This document shows, in pieces, positions 40,038 through 49,473 of a stretch of 64,000 nucleotides of DNA; position 1 is the stretch's first letter; every line of letters starts with the position of its first letter. The stretch is from G965207335 sp965222825. Lineage in GTDB: Bacteria; Pseudomonadota; Gammaproteobacteria; PS1; Pseudothioglobaceae. The position numbers were made by a program, and so were the translations under genes. The notes beneath the pieces are model-generated. The model had not been told where the DNA came from and searched no databases. It saw nothing but the letters and a program-made list of their open reading frames with translations. The stretch is taken from NCBI GenBank assembly GCA_965222825.1, contig OZ244964.1:124001-188000 (forward strand), read 5' to 3'.

Positions 40038-42092
40038 CTAATCCTCAATAATTATATTAAAATTAGGTAGAGATGATAATAATTGCTTGCCGTATTGTTT
40101 GGTGATAATACGCCTATCAAGTAAAGTAATTTTGCCAGTGTCTATTTCACTTCTAATTAACCTACCACTAGCTTGGATTAGTTTCAAACTAGCATCTGGT
40201 AGTGAATTAACTATAAATGAGTTAATATTTTTACTCTCTAAATAATCGCTGTTAGTTTTTTCTATTGGTGTAGATGGCACACTAAATTTTAGTTTAACTA
40301 TTATTACATGCGTTAGGTAATTATATGGTAAGTCCACACCCTCATAAAAACTATCAACACCAAAAATTACACTGGCTTTGTTATTATCAATTAATTTTTT
40401 GTGCTTGTTTAATATATCTTGTTTAGAGGCTTCGCCTTGCATTATTAGTGCTATGCCTATATTATCTGCTATTAACTGTGCAACTGCTTGCATTTGTTTA
40501 TTTGAGGTAAATAAAACTAGCGTGCCATATTTTTTAGCTATTATTTTTAGTAGTTTTTTAGCTACTACTGCATCATAGTTTTTATCATTTGGTAAACTAG
40601 CTATATTAGCAATAATAAAATTTACTTTTGTAAAGTCAAAAGGCGAGGATAGACGGAAATAATCGCTATTATTTAGCAAACCTAATTGCGAGCTTAGGCG
40701 ATCAAAATTACCCAGAGATGATAAAGTAGCAGAGGTTAGAATAGCAGAACTACATTCATCCCAGAGCATAATTTTTAAATCATTAGCAATATCAATCTTA
40801 GCAGTATATAAGACATAATCAACACTATTATTTGCTAAATCTAGTTTTAATACCCAACGGCTATTAGGGGTTTTATCCTTGTTATCAATTATTAAAATTA
40901 GCTCAAGTGTTTTGATAATACTAATAAAATATTGCTCTATTATTGATATATTAAGTTTGATATTGTCGACCATTGCTTGTTCTAGCGTATGTGTTTTTTG
41001 ATAGTTTGTATAATTATTAATTATACTATTTACTATACTAAATAAATTTTTACACTCATTAAGTAATTGCTCACATAAATTGCGATAATTATCATCAATT
41101 ATTCCTAATCTAAATAAAAATATATTATCATCATTATAAGAATAATTATCTAATAAACCACTTAGAGTATTTTTAATAGTTATTACTTTATCAGCAAGGT
41201 CGCTAAACTTAGTTAATAACTCATTATTTCTAGTTAATTTACTAAGTTGTGCTATTATTTTTGTATGATTTTCTAGCCCAAAACTAATACTTGTTAGACT
41301 AATTTCGTATTGGAAATGGCTCAAGGCTTTTTGCCCTAAATGATGTGCTTCGTCAAAAATATAAATAGCATTACTAGGCATAGGTAGAGCGTTATTACCT
41401 GATATTAAATCTGCTAATACTAAGTCATGGTTAGCCACTAATACATCAAAACTAAATATGTGCTTTCTAGCATTAAAAAAGCAACAATTATGATAAAAAT
41501 CACATTGTTTAGCACCACAAGTATTATGGTTGCATTGCACCTTATTCCATGTTTTATTGTCTATTTTATAATCTAGGCTATCTATTTCACCATTCCAAGA
41601 CTTAGCATCGTATTTGCTTAATAATTTGTTTAATCTATTTTTTTGAAATTTATTCAAATCTTTAGCATCATAATTATCAAATAAAGTAGCTTGTTGTTTA
41701 TTTTGTGCAATATGAGTTAGGTTTCTAATACAAACATAACGAGACCTGCCCTTTACTAGCTTAAAATTAAAATCAAGTAAGCTATATTTTTGAATATCTG
41801 GTAAATCTTTATCAATTAATTGCTCTTGTAATGCTACTGTTGCTGTTGATATTATTAGAGTTTTTTCTAAGTGTTTAGCAATTGGAATAGCACTTAATAG
41901 GTAAGCTATAGTTTTACCAACTCCTGTTGGGGCTTCAATACAAATTATGTTATTTTGATTAGCGTTTATTATAGTTTTAGCAGTTTCTGCTAACATTTTA
42001 TTTTGTGTATAACGCACTACAAAATTAGGCATTTTATTTTTTATGTTACTAAATGCCTGTTTAATAATATTTTTTATTGCATCGTCTAACAT
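40038..42092 (-). CDS. DinG/YoaA-family ATP-dependent helicase
   Basis: XPD-like superfamily 2 helicase, 684 residues, with 5'-3' unwinding and an iron-sulfur cluster expected. Walker A is EAPTGVGKTIAYLL (Lys60), the DEAH box is FDEAHHLG near 247, and the last motifs are QASGRLIRSEIDTG near 635. Four candidate cluster cysteines lie between them (RYVCIRN near 116, then CNHNTCGAKQC and FYHNCC around 190). The family covers DinG (R-loop and damage processing) and YoaA (works with HolC); the protein cannot be placed between them by eye. It lies 6 bases after ispB on the same strand. Confidence 0.9.
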   Translation of the reverse strand: MLDDAIKNIIKQAFSNIKNKMPNFVVRYTQNKMLAETAKTIINANQNNIICIEAPTGVGKTIAYLLSAIPIAKHLEKTLIISTATVALQEQLIDKDLPDIQKYSLLDFNFKLVKGRSRYVCIRNLTHIAQNKQQATLFDNYDAKDLNKFQKNRLNKLLSKYDAKSWNGEIDSLDYKIDNKTWNKVQCNHNTCGAKQCDFYHNCCFFNARKHIFSFDVLVANHDLVLADLISGNNALPMPSNAIYIFDEAHHLGQKALSHFQYEISLTSISFGLENHTKIIAQLSKLTRNNELLTKFSDLADKVITIKNTLSGLLDNYSYNDDNIFLFRLGIIDDNYRNLCEQLLNECKNLFSIVNSIINNYTNYQKTHTLEQAMVDNIKLNISIIEQYFISIIKTLELILIIDNKDKTPNSRWVLKLDLANNSVDYVLYTAKIDIANDLKIMLWDECSSAILTSATLSSLGNFDRLSSQLGLLNNSDYFRLSSPFDFTKVNFIIANIASLPNDKNYDAVVAKKLLKIIAKKYGTLVLFTSNKQMQAVAQLIADNIGIALIMQGEASKQDILNKHKKLIDNNKASVIFGVDSFYEGVDLPYNYLTHVIIVKLKFSVPSTPIEKTNSDYLESKNINSFIVNSLPDASLKLIQASGRLIRSEIDTGKITLLDRRIITKQYGKQLLSSLPNFNIIIED

Positions 42093-42098
42093 TACATG

Positions 42099-43070
42099 TT
42101 AAAACTCTCTTTTAATAGACAAATCTGCTAATAATTCTAGGGCTTCTTTAGCTTTGTTATCTGCTATATCTTTAAGAAAAATTTTAGCTTTATTAACATA
42201 TAATTTTGCTTGCTGCTTAGCATAATCAAAGGCTTGAACTTTATCTAAAATACTAATTATTTGTTTAATATTACTATTATTAGCATTTTTTATGGCATTT
42301 TCTAGTAGTGATTTTTCATATTTGGTGCAATGTTTTAGTGCATAAATTATTGGCAGTGTTACCTTACCCTCTTTTAAGTCATCTCCTACCTCTTTACCTA
42401 TAACTTTACTATCTGATTTATAATCTAAAATATCATCAACTATTTGAAAGGCTATGCCTAAATTTAAGCCGTAATTTGCCATAGCATTTTCTACTTTTTT
42501 ATTAGTATTAGCAATTACTGCACTCAGTTGTGCAGATGCTTGAAATAAGCAAGCAGTTTTATTGTATATTACTTGAAAATATTGCTCTTCTGTTAGTTTC
42601 TCATTTTGGCAATTTATTAATTGTATCACTTCTCCTTCTGAGATGGTATTAGTTGTTTTAGCCAAAATTGACATAACAGCCATAGAATCAACCTTTACCA
42701 TCATTTCAAAAGCCCTAGAATACAAAAAATCGCCAGTTAAAACACTAGCAGAATTACTCCATTTATTATTAGCAGTGCTTTTATTATGTCTTATTTTTGA
42801 ACTATCTACTACATCATCATGCAATAAAGTAGCGGTGTGGATAAATTCAATTATTGCTGATAATAAATATTGTTTATCACCATTATAATTTAGTGCTTTA
42901 GCAGACAGTAGCAATAATAATGGACGCAATCTTTTACCACTAGAATAGATAATATAACTACTAATTTGCTCAATTAATGCTACCTCTGAGTGCAATTCCT
43001 TAGCAATAACTTCGTTTAATTTATAAAAATCATCGGCTAAATATTCTTTAATATCAGTAAAACTTTTCAT
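42099..43070 (-). CDS. ispB: polyprenyl diphosphate synthase (octaprenyl type)
   Basis: Trans-isoprenyl diphosphate synthase that makes the side chain of ubiquinone. 323 residues. The GKRLRPLLLLLSA motif is near residue 45, the first aspartate-rich motif LLHDDVVD is near 84 with RHNKS following, and the second DDILDYKSD near 212 is followed by GKEVGDDLKEGKVTLP. Chain length cannot be fixed from sequence, but proteins of this group make C40 chains. It overlaps rlmE upstream by 4 bases and precedes the DinG-like gene. Confidence 0.93.
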   Translation of the reverse strand: MKSFTDIKEYLADDFYKLNEVIAKELHSEVALIEQISSYIIYSSGKRLRPLLLLLSAKALNYNGDKQYLLSAIIEFIHTATLLHDDVVDSSKIRHNKSTANNKWSNSASVLTGDFLYSRAFEMMVKVDSMAVMSILAKTTNTISEGEVIQLINCQNEKLTEEQYFQVIYNKTACLFQASAQLSAVIANTNKKVENAMANYGLNLGIAFQIVDDILDYKSDSKVIGKEVGDDLKEGKVTLPIIYALKHCTKYEKSLLENAIKNANNSNIKQIISILDKVQAFDYAKQQAKLYVNKAKIFLKDIADNKAKEALELLADLSIKREF

Positions 43071-43711
43071 ATTTTATTAGGGTTAATCAAAGATTTTTTT
43101 AATTTTCTAGCAAGTAAATATACTTCTCTATTTTTCTTTTTAGATGCTTTTGGCTTTTTAATTATTACTTTTGTAAATACTTCTTTTACTTGTTTAACAA
43201 AAATATCAAACCCCTGTCCTTGGAATATTTTTACACAAAAATAACCATTATTATTAAGAGATTTTATAGCTATATTTAATGCAAGCTCTGCTAAATACAT
43301 AGATTTAGGGGCATCAATGGATAAATGTCCGCTCATATTTGGTGCCATATCTGATAACACAACATCAAATTTAGTGCTGGGTATTTTGCTTAGTATTTTT
43401 TTATAAACATCATCTTCTTTAAAATCACCTTGAATAAAATCTACCCCAGATATATCTTGCATAGGTAGAATATCATTTGCTATTACTATGCCTTTTTTGC
43501 CAACTATTTTTTTTGCTAATTGTGACCAACTACCAGGAGATGAGCCCAAATCTAGCACGCAATTACTACTTTTAATAAAATTATTTTTTTCTACTAATTC
43601 TAATAATTTATAAACTGCTCTTGAACGATAACCATCTTTTTTAGCTTGCTTAACATAAAAATCATTGTTATGCTCATTAAGCCATCTTGTGCTACTGCTT
43701 TTTTTTACCAT
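43067..43711 (-). CDS. rlmE: 23S rRNA (uridine2552-2'-O)-methyltransferase
   Basis: RlmE/FtsJ methylates U2552 in the A loop of 23S rRNA, a late 50S assembly step. 214 residues. Seen are SSTRWLNEHNNDFYVKQAKK, RSRAVYKLLE (catalytic Lys in this segment), LDLGSSPGSWSQLA near residue 62, VLSDMAPNMSGH with catalytic Asp near 126, FCVKIFQGQGF with catalytic Lys near 166, and KPKASKKKNREVYLL with catalytic Glu. The K-D-K-E tetrad is intact. Its usual partner ftsH is missing. It is divergent from typA. Confidence 0.96.
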   Translation of the reverse strand: MVKKSSSTRWLNEHNNDFYVKQAKKDGYRSRAVYKLLELVEKNNFIKSSNCVLDLGSSPGSWSQLAKKIVGKKGIVIANDILPMQDISGVDFIQGDFKEDDVYKKILSKIPSTKFDVVLSDMAPNMSGHLSIDAPKSMYLAELALNIAIKSLNNNGYFCVKIFQGQGFDIFVKQVKEVFTKVIIKKPKASKKKNREVYLLARKLKKSLINPNKI

Positions 43712-43809
43712 TTTTTACTGCGTGTAACACTGTTAAATAAAATACTCGTATATTTTACTGTTTTCAGGGATAATAAGCAGATTTTTAAACTTAATTTATT
43801 AGATGGATT

Positions 43810-45621
43810 ATGTCAGCTAAATTAAGAAATATTGCTATTATTGCTCATGTTGATCACGGGAAGACTACCCTGGTAGATAAATTATTATCTAACTCAAATA
43901 CCTTTGATAAAAGATTTGAAATAAGTGATAGAATGATGGACTCTAATGATATTGAAAAAGAGCGAGGCATTACTATAAATAGTAAAAATACTGCAATTAA
44001 ATACCGTGATTATCGCATTAATATTGTTGATACTCCAGGGCATGCAGACTTTGGCGGTGAAGTTGAGAGAGTCCTGTCAATGGTAGATAGCGTTTTATTG
44101 CTTGTTGATGCAGTAGATGGACCTATGCCACAAACTAGGTTTGTAACCCAAAAAGCATTTCAACAAGGATTAAACCCTATTGTTGTTATCAATAAGATTG
44201 ACCGCCTTGCATCTCGCCCTGATTGGGTAATAGACCAAGTTTTTGATTTATTTGATAAACTAGGCGCAGATGATGAACAACTAGATTTTCCTATTGTTTA
44301 CACCTCAGCATTATTAGGTTTTGCCAGTCTTAATTCTAATGTAAAAGAAGGCAATATGACGCCATTGTTTGATGTAATTATTAAATATGTTCCAGAGCCA
44401 GTTGTTGATAAAAAAGGGGCATTTCAAATGCAAATTATGGCACTAGATTATTCATCTTTTGTAGGAGTAATTGGTATAGGACGAATTAAACGAGGCATAG
44501 CTAAGAAAAATATGCAAGTGGTAGTTATTGATGCCAACAACAATACTCGTTACGCTAAAATTACGCAATTACAAAGTTTTTATGGTTTAGATAAATACGA
44601 AGTTGATAAAGCAAATGCAGGTGATATTATAGCTGTAATTGGCATTGATGGTATTGGTATTTCAGATACTATTTGCGAACCTAAACATCCTGAGGCCTTG
44701 CCAGCATTAAGCGTTGATGAACCAACTGTTAGTATGCTATTTCGTATTAATGATTCTCCATTTGCAGGAATTGATGGCAAGTATATTACCAGTCGTAGCA
44801 TTAAAGAGCGTTTAGATAAAGAGTTAATTTATAATGTAGCATTAAGAGTTAGTGCTAACAAAGATAATAGTGAATTTATTGTCTCAGGAAGAGGAGAACT
44901 ACATCTAGCTATTTTAATTGAAAATATGCGTCGCGAAGGTTATGAATTATCAGTTGGGCGTCCACAAGTAATTATTAAGGATATTAATGGTGTTAAAAAT
45001 GAGCCATTTGAGCAATTAATCGTAGATATTGAGGAGCAACATCAAGGCAATATTATGGAAAAACTAGGTTTAAGAAAGGCTAAATGCACTAATATTATTA
45101 CTGGTGTTAGTAATAGAGTAAAAATAGAGTTTATTATTCCAGCAAGGGGTTTGATTGGTTTTAGAGGCGAATTTTTAACAGCAACAGCAGGAACAGGATT
45201 ATATTATAGTATTTTTGATGGTTATAAACCAATAAAAGATAGCACAATAGTAAAACGCACTAATGGCTCATTAATTTCAATGAATCAAGGTAAAAGTGTT
45301 GCTTATGCTATTTATAATTTACAAAAAATTGGTAAGTTTTTTATAGCACATGGCGAAGATATTTATGAAGGTATGGTTGTTGGCGTGCATTCAAGAACTA
45401 ATGACTTAGTAATTAATGCCAAAAAAGGCAAACAACTAACAAATGTTCGTGCCTCAGGCACCGATGAAGCAGTGGTGCTAACCCCAGCTATTAAATTTGA
45501 TTTAGAACAAGCAATTGCATTTTTAAATGACGACGAATTAGTAGAAGTAACACCAAATAATATCCGTATCCGCAAGCGTTTTTTAACAGAAAACCAGCGA
45601 AAACAACAAAGTAGAAACTAG
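43810..45621 (+). CDS. typA: ribosome-associated GTPase TypA/BipA
   Basis: Translational GTPase related to EF-G and LepA, needed for 50S assembly at low temperature. 603 residues, usual size. G1 is AHVDHGKTTLVDKL at residue 11, the switch region RMMDSNDIEKERGIT, G3 DTPGHADFGGE and G4 NKIDRL near residue 128. The BipA C-terminal domain has IEFIIPARGLIGFRGEFLT and ANVRASGTDEA-like NVRASGTDEAVVLTP. Single-gene transcript between the divergent rlmE and the convergent queH. Confidence 0.98.
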   Translation: MSAKLRNIAIIAHVDHGKTTLVDKLLSNSNTFDKRFEISDRMMDSNDIEKERGITINSKNTAIKYRDYRINIVDTPGHADFGGEVERVLSMVDSVLLLVDAVDGPMPQTRFVTQKAFQQGLNPIVVINKIDRLASRPDWVIDQVFDLFDKLGADDEQLDFPIVYTSALLGFASLNSNVKEGNMTPLFDVIIKYVPEPVVDKKGAFQMQIMALDYSSFVGVIGIGRIKRGIAKKNMQVVVIDANNNTRYAKITQLQSFYGLDKYEVDKANAGDIIAVIGIDGIGISDTICEPKHPEALPALSVDEPTVSMLFRINDSPFAGIDGKYITSRSIKERLDKELIYNVALRVSANKDNSEFIVSGRGELHLAILIENMRREGYELSVGRPQVIIKDINGVKNEPFEQLIVDIEEQHQGNIMEKLGLRKAKCTNIITGVSNRVKIEFIIPARGLIGFRGEFLTATAGTGLYYSIFDGYKPIKDSTIVKRTNGSLISMNQGKSVAYAIYNLQKIGKFFIAHGEDIYEGMVVGVHSRTNDLVINAKKGKQLTNVRASGTDEAVVLTPAIKFDLEQAIAFLNDDELVEVTPNNIRIRKRFLTENQRKQQSRN

Positions 45622-45643
45622 CATATTTGCTGATAGTCAAAAA

Positions 45644-46306
45644 TCATGTGTTTTTATAGAAATTAATACCTCTTTTTACCTTCTCTCTACCCTTGTTTAC
45701 TCGGTAATTATTAGTATCTCTTAGGCTATATACGCAACCACAGTATTCTTGTTGATAAAAATTTTCTAATTTTGATAATTCTATCATCCTACTTGAGCCA
45801 CCCTTTTTACGCCAATTTATTGTCCAATATTCTATATTTTCATAGGGCTTTGTTGCTCTTATACCACAGGAATTTATTTGTTCCATGTCCTTCCACCTAG
45901 ATATACCTAGAGTTGAAGATATTAAATTAAAACCATTATCTAGTGCATATTTTGCGGTTTTTTCAAACCTCATATCAAAACAAGTTGTGCATCTTTTACC
46001 TCTTTCTGGCTCATTTTCTTGTCCCTTAGTCCTGCTATACCAATTATCAACATCATAATCAGCATCAATAAATGCTATATTTAATTTTTTTGCAAAGCGG
46101 ATATTTTCCTGTTTTCTTAACTGGTATTCGCCAATAGGATGAATATTAGGATTATAAAAAAATATTGTCGTATCAATCTCTGATGCTACTAATGCTTGCA
46201 TAATATCACCAGCACAAGGAGCACAACAAGAATGTAATAATAGTTTAGTATTCTTAGCAACAGATAATTTAGGATATTTATAATTAGCTATACTATAATT
46301 TGTCAT
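45644..46306 (-). CDS. queH: epoxyqueuosine reductase QueH
   Basis: Final step of queuosine tRNA modification, reduction of epoxyqueuosine, by the non-cobalamin QueH (DUF208) family. Cysteines of the iron-sulfur site are present: LLHSCCAPCAGD near residue 25, RCTTCFDMR near 105 and EYCGCVYS near 190. Other markers are YNPNIHP, EYQLRKQEN and STLGISRWKDM. I place the start at ATG 46306, which gives a 4-base ATGA overlap with the upstream stop; the alternative ATG 36 bases upstream would overlap that gene by 40 bases. 220 residues. Confidence 0.93.
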   Translation of the reverse strand: MTNYSIANYKYPKLSVAKNTKLLLHSCCAPCAGDIMQALVASEIDTTIFFYNPNIHPIGEYQLRKQENIRFAKKLNIAFIDADYDVDNWYSRTKGQENEPERGKRCTTCFDMRFEKTAKYALDNGFNLISSTLGISRWKDMEQINSCGIRATKPYENIEYWTINWRKKGGSSRMIELSKLENFYQQEYCGCVYSLRDTNNYRVNKGREKVKRGINFYKNT

Positions 46307-46746
46307 TTTATTTGTAGTTTTATTTTTTGTAAAACATTCCAAGCTAGTCTTTTTAGAGTTGTATCTTGTAAGATATTATAAGGATGAGGACACAAAAAAA
46401 CATTATTAGCACTACATTTGCTATTATTGGCTAATAATACAATAACGCTTGTTTTATAAGATGATAATAAATTTTCATAGTTAGTATTATCTAGGCTAGT
46501 TATATCTATAGCAATACATTTAAAATCATCAATATTGATATTAATAGCCGATAGCATTTTAGCCAATAATTCTTTTTGTGTTTTGTTTTTTTGACATTTA
46601 TGGTTGGTATTATTTTTATCTTCTACAAGTAAACATTTTATTGTTGGTTTATTATCTATGGCATCTGTTTTCTCTAAAAATTCTTTTGCCAACCATTTAG
46701 GTATTGCAAAATATCTTAGACAAATATCATTTGCAAAAATATTCAT
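46303..46746 (-). CDS. uncharacterised protein with HolD/uracil-DNA-glycosylase-like features
   Basis: 147 residues between leuA and queH, coupled to queH by a 4-base overlap. It starts with YFAIPKWLAKEFL and has KELLAKMLSAININIDDFKC near residue 62 and VIVLLANN. The end is FLCPHPYNILQDTTLKRLAWNVLQKI, close in layout to the HPSYLLRNPxxKxxAWxDL end of family-4 uracil-DNA glycosylases and to the end of the DNA polymerase III psi subunit (HolD), which has the same fold. Catalytic residues of a glycosylase are not evident, so psi (HolD) is the better guess. Low certainty; no functional claim beyond fold is safe. Confidence 0.5.
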   Translation of the reverse strand: MNIFANDICLRYFAIPKWLAKEFLEKTDAIDNKPTIKCLLVEDKNNTNHKCQKNKTQKELLAKMLSAININIDDFKCIAIDITSLDNTNYENLLSSYKTSVIVLLANNSKCSANNVFLCPHPYNILQDTTLKRLAWNVLQKIKLQIK

Positions 46747-46749
46747 ATT

Positions 46750-48273
46750 TTATAACTGTGGATGCGGTTTTTTAATATTTAATAAAACTCTATTAATAAC
46801 ATTTATATACGCCTTGGCAGATGCTTTAACAATATCTACATCAGTACCAGATGCACTAATTAAACCACCATTATGTTCAACACGAACATTAACTACGCCT
46901 AAGGAATCCGTGCCACTAGTAACATTATTAACAGAATATAATTCTAGCGGTATTTTTAAATCAAGTAATTTATTAATAGCAGAAAAAGTAGCATCAACTG
47001 CACCGCCTGTTGTTGCACTAGAGGTTTTTTTGATATTATTAATTTTTAAACTAATATTAGCTTTAGCACCTTTATCATCAATAGTAACACTTAATTTATC
47101 AAACTTTACAATATTACTATCATTGATATTATCTAATACTAACAGTTGAATATCCTCATCAAAAATTTGCTGTTTTTTATCAGCTAATTCTTTAAATTTT
47201 ATAAATGCTTTTTCAAATTTATCAGCACTAATTTTAATATTTAAGACCTGTAATTTAGACTTAAAAGCATTTCTCCCAGATAGTTTGCCTAAAATTAATT
47301 TGTTGGTATTCCAACCAACATCTTCGGCGCGCATAATTTCATAAGTCTCGCGATATTTTAATACTCCGTCTTGGTGAATACCTGATTCGTGTGCAAAAGC
47401 ATTAGCACCCACAATTGATTTATTAGGTTGAACTACAAAACCAGTAATTGCTGAGACTGTTTTTGAGGCTGCTAAAATATGTTTAGTATCAATACCAATG
47501 CCACAAGGATAAAAGTTTTCTCTAGTTTTAATTGCCATTACTATCTCTTCTAGTGCTGCATTACCAGCCCTTTCACCTAAACCGTTTATTGTGCATTCTA
47601 CCTGTCTTGCACCTGCTAGCACAGCAGATAATGAATTTGCTACTGCAAGACCTAAATCATTGTGGCAATGACTAGAAAAAATAGCCTTATCAGAATTTGG
47701 TATTCTAGCAATTAACTCTGCTATTTTATTGCCAAACTCACTAGGTGTGCTATAGCCAACAGTATCAGGTATATTTATAGTCCTAGCACCAGCGTTAATA
47801 GTATGTTCAATAATTCTACACAGAAAATCAATATCTGACCTACCTGCATCTTCTGGTGAAAACTCCACATCATCACACAAATTTCGTGCCCTAGAAACTG
47901 CTCTTGTAGCTTGTGCTAGTACTTCATCTTTAGTCATATGTAATTTTTTTTGCATATGAATATCTGAGGTAGCAATAAAGGTATGTATTCTAGCTGCATT
48001 AGCGCCTTTTAATGCCTCTGCTGCTCTATCTATATCTTTATCTAAGGCACGGGCTAAGGAGCATACCCTACTATCTTTTATAGTGTTAGCAACTTTTTGC
48101 ACAGAGTTAAAATCTCCAGCTGATGCAAAAGCAAAGCCAGCTTCTATAACATCAACACGCATTTTTTCTAGTGCAAGTGCAATGCGAACTTTTTCACTTT
48201 GAGTCATTGATGCCCCTGGACTTTGCTCTCCATCTCTAAGGGTTGTATCAAAAATAATTAGTTTATTTTTCAT
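46750..48273 (-). CDS. leuA: 2-isopropylmalate synthase
   Basis: First committed step of leucine synthesis, condensing acetyl-CoA and 2-oxoisovalerate. 507 residues. N-terminal TIM barrel with FDTTLRDGEQSPGASM at residue 7 (metal Asp), HCHNDLGLAVANS with metal histidines near 202, and NGLGERAGNAALEE; the C-terminal LeuA regulatory dimer domain (SGTDSLGVVNVRVEHNG) that senses leucine is complete. leuB, leuC and leuD are not adjacent. The 186-base upstream gap shows a short ATGAC/GTCAT hairpin but no leucine-rich leader peptide, so attenuation is not supported. Confidence 0.97.
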   Translation of the reverse strand: MKNKLIIFDTTLRDGEQSPGASMTQSEKVRIALALEKMRVDVIEAGFAFASAGDFNSVQKVANTIKDSRVCSLARALDKDIDRAAEALKGANAARIHTFIATSDIHMQKKLHMTKDEVLAQATRAVSRARNLCDDVEFSPEDAGRSDIDFLCRIIEHTINAGARTINIPDTVGYSTPSEFGNKIAELIARIPNSDKAIFSSHCHNDLGLAVANSLSAVLAGARQVECTINGLGERAGNAALEEIVMAIKTRENFYPCGIGIDTKHILAASKTVSAITGFVVQPNKSIVGANAFAHESGIHQDGVLKYRETYEIMRAEDVGWNTNKLILGKLSGRNAFKSKLQVLNIKISADKFEKAFIKFKELADKKQQIFDEDIQLLVLDNINDSNIVKFDKLSVTIDDKGAKANISLKINNIKKTSSATTGGAVDATFSAINKLLDLKIPLELYSVNNVTSGTDSLGVVNVRVEHNGGLISASGTDVDIVKASAKAYINVINRVLLNIKKPHPQL

Positions 48274-48459
48274 TACTGTTAATTATGAGGTTTAATAAAA
48301 ATTTATTAAGGTAAAAAATTACAGATGACAACATAATCGTCATAGATAAAACTTTGCTGATAAATATAATAATTCATAACTATATTATAAAAACAAATTT
48401 TAACAATAAATATATTTTTTTAACGAATAATAAAATTATTATTAAATAATTTTTATAAT

Positions 48460-49017
48460 TTAAAGCCCTTCATTTAGAAATGATAATACTTGATTATTAT
48501 TAAGTATTAACTCATTACCCTCTTCATTAAACAGTGTTAATTGAAATGGGCTTAACTCGTAGTATGGCAAAATTATTATATGGGGCATATTAATTTTTCT
48601 AGCCTCTTTTAAATTATCAATAGCAATACTAGTGTCTTCTATTATCAAGTTAATATGATTAATTTTTATGTTTTGCCATAGTGTTTGCGATAGGTTGGCA
48701 TTATTAGTAGGTTTCCATGTTGTTGTTGCTTGTGAACTGATATTATTTTCATTTGTTGGAAAATATTCTGAGAAAAAATAACCATCTTCTGCAATAGTAA
48801 GTGCAAATATTCTATTACTAAATGCAGAATAATCAAGCACCCACTGTATTTTATTATTTAAATTTATAATATTATCTTGTTCTTGATTTAGTTGTTTGTT
48901 AGGATTAATGCTATAGGTAAATACTAATAATATAATTCCTAAAATAAATATTACAATTAATAATTCTATTAGGGTAAAGCCTTGTTTGTAGTATTTATTA
49001 TTCTTTGAGTCTGGCAT
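48460..49017 (-). CDS. gspH: type II secretion minor pseudopilin GspH
   Basis: Last gene of the secretion cluster, 185 residues. It has the prepilin-type signal KQGFTLIELLIVIFILGIILLVFTYS with cleavage before Phe (core GFTLIELLIVIF) and Glu5 of the mature protein. The remainder is a weakly conserved globular domain ending LFNEEGNELILNNNQVLSFLNEGL, as GspH proteins do (compare the typical D-x-x-G-x). Assignment rests on length, signal and its place directly after gspG; the sequence itself is divergent. The 69-base gap to gspG is the largest within the run. Confidence 0.75.
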   Translation of the reverse strand: MPDSKNNKYYKQGFTLIELLIVIFILGIILLVFTYSINPNKQLNQEQDNIINLNNKIQWVLDYSAFSNRIFALTIAEDGYFFSEYFPTNENNISSQATTTWKPTNNANLSQTLWQNIKINHINLIIEDTSIAIDNLKEARKINMPHIIILPYYELSPFQLTLFNEEGNELILNNNQVLSFLNEGL

Positions 49018-49086
49018 AGTTATATCTGATTATTCGCTAACTATAATTGGATTTTTATATGCTGTTTTAGCATTATTATGGTATTA

Positions 49087-49473
49087 CTACCAATTACCAA
49101 TATCAGCCTCGTTACCAATACCACCTGTTGCATTATCTTTGCCTAAGGTATAAATATCTATTTCTTGGTGAGTGCCGGGATTTTGATAAATATATTCATT
49201 TCCCCAAGGATCCTTAGGCAACTTTGATAAATAATCACTAACCAAAACCGATAAACCGCCATCACCTGATGGATAATCACCATTATTTAGGCGATAAATA
49301 TCTAAGGCATTTTGAATTCTGCTTATATCTTGTTTTATTTTAGTTGTATATGCCTTATCTATTTGTGAGAAAAATTTAGGCACGGCAATTGCACCTAATA
49401 TACCTAAAATTACCATTACTACTAAAATTTCTATAAGAGTAAAACCCGCTTTTTTATTGCGTTTTTTTGTCAT
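49087..49473 (-). CDS. gspG: type II secretion major pseudopilin GspG
   Basis: Major subunit of the type II secretion pseudopilus, 128 residues. Prepilin signal AGFTLIEILVVMVILGIL (Glu5 of mature), then the GspG-specific GAIAVPKFFSQIDKAYTTKIK, DIYRLNNGDYPSGDGGL, LPKDPWGNEYIYQNPG and an acidic end (DNATGGIGNEADIGNW) that binds calcium. All family marks are present. Its start overlaps the gspN stop by 4 bases, so it follows N instead of sitting between F and H as in most clusters. Confidence 0.96.
   Translation of the reverse strand: MTKKRNKKAGFTLIEILVVMVILGILGAIAVPKFFSQIDKAYTTKIKQDISRIQNALDIYRLNNGDYPSGDGGLSVLVSDYLSKLPKDPWGNEYIYQNPGTHQEIDIYTLGKDNATGGIGNEADIGNW

Noticed and set aside
46307..46342. 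Upstream ATG of queH
   Set aside because: Would overlap the preceding gene by 40 bases and adds 12 poorly conserved residues; the ATG at 46306 gives a standard 4-base overlap.
46603..47149. 181-codon plus-strand frame over leuA and the HolD-like gene
   Set aside because: Spans two well-supported minus-strand genes; Leu/Ser-rich shadow composition.
48274..48459. Leucine attenuator upstream of leuA
   Set aside because: No short Leu-rich ORF and no competing hairpins; only a 5-base stem.
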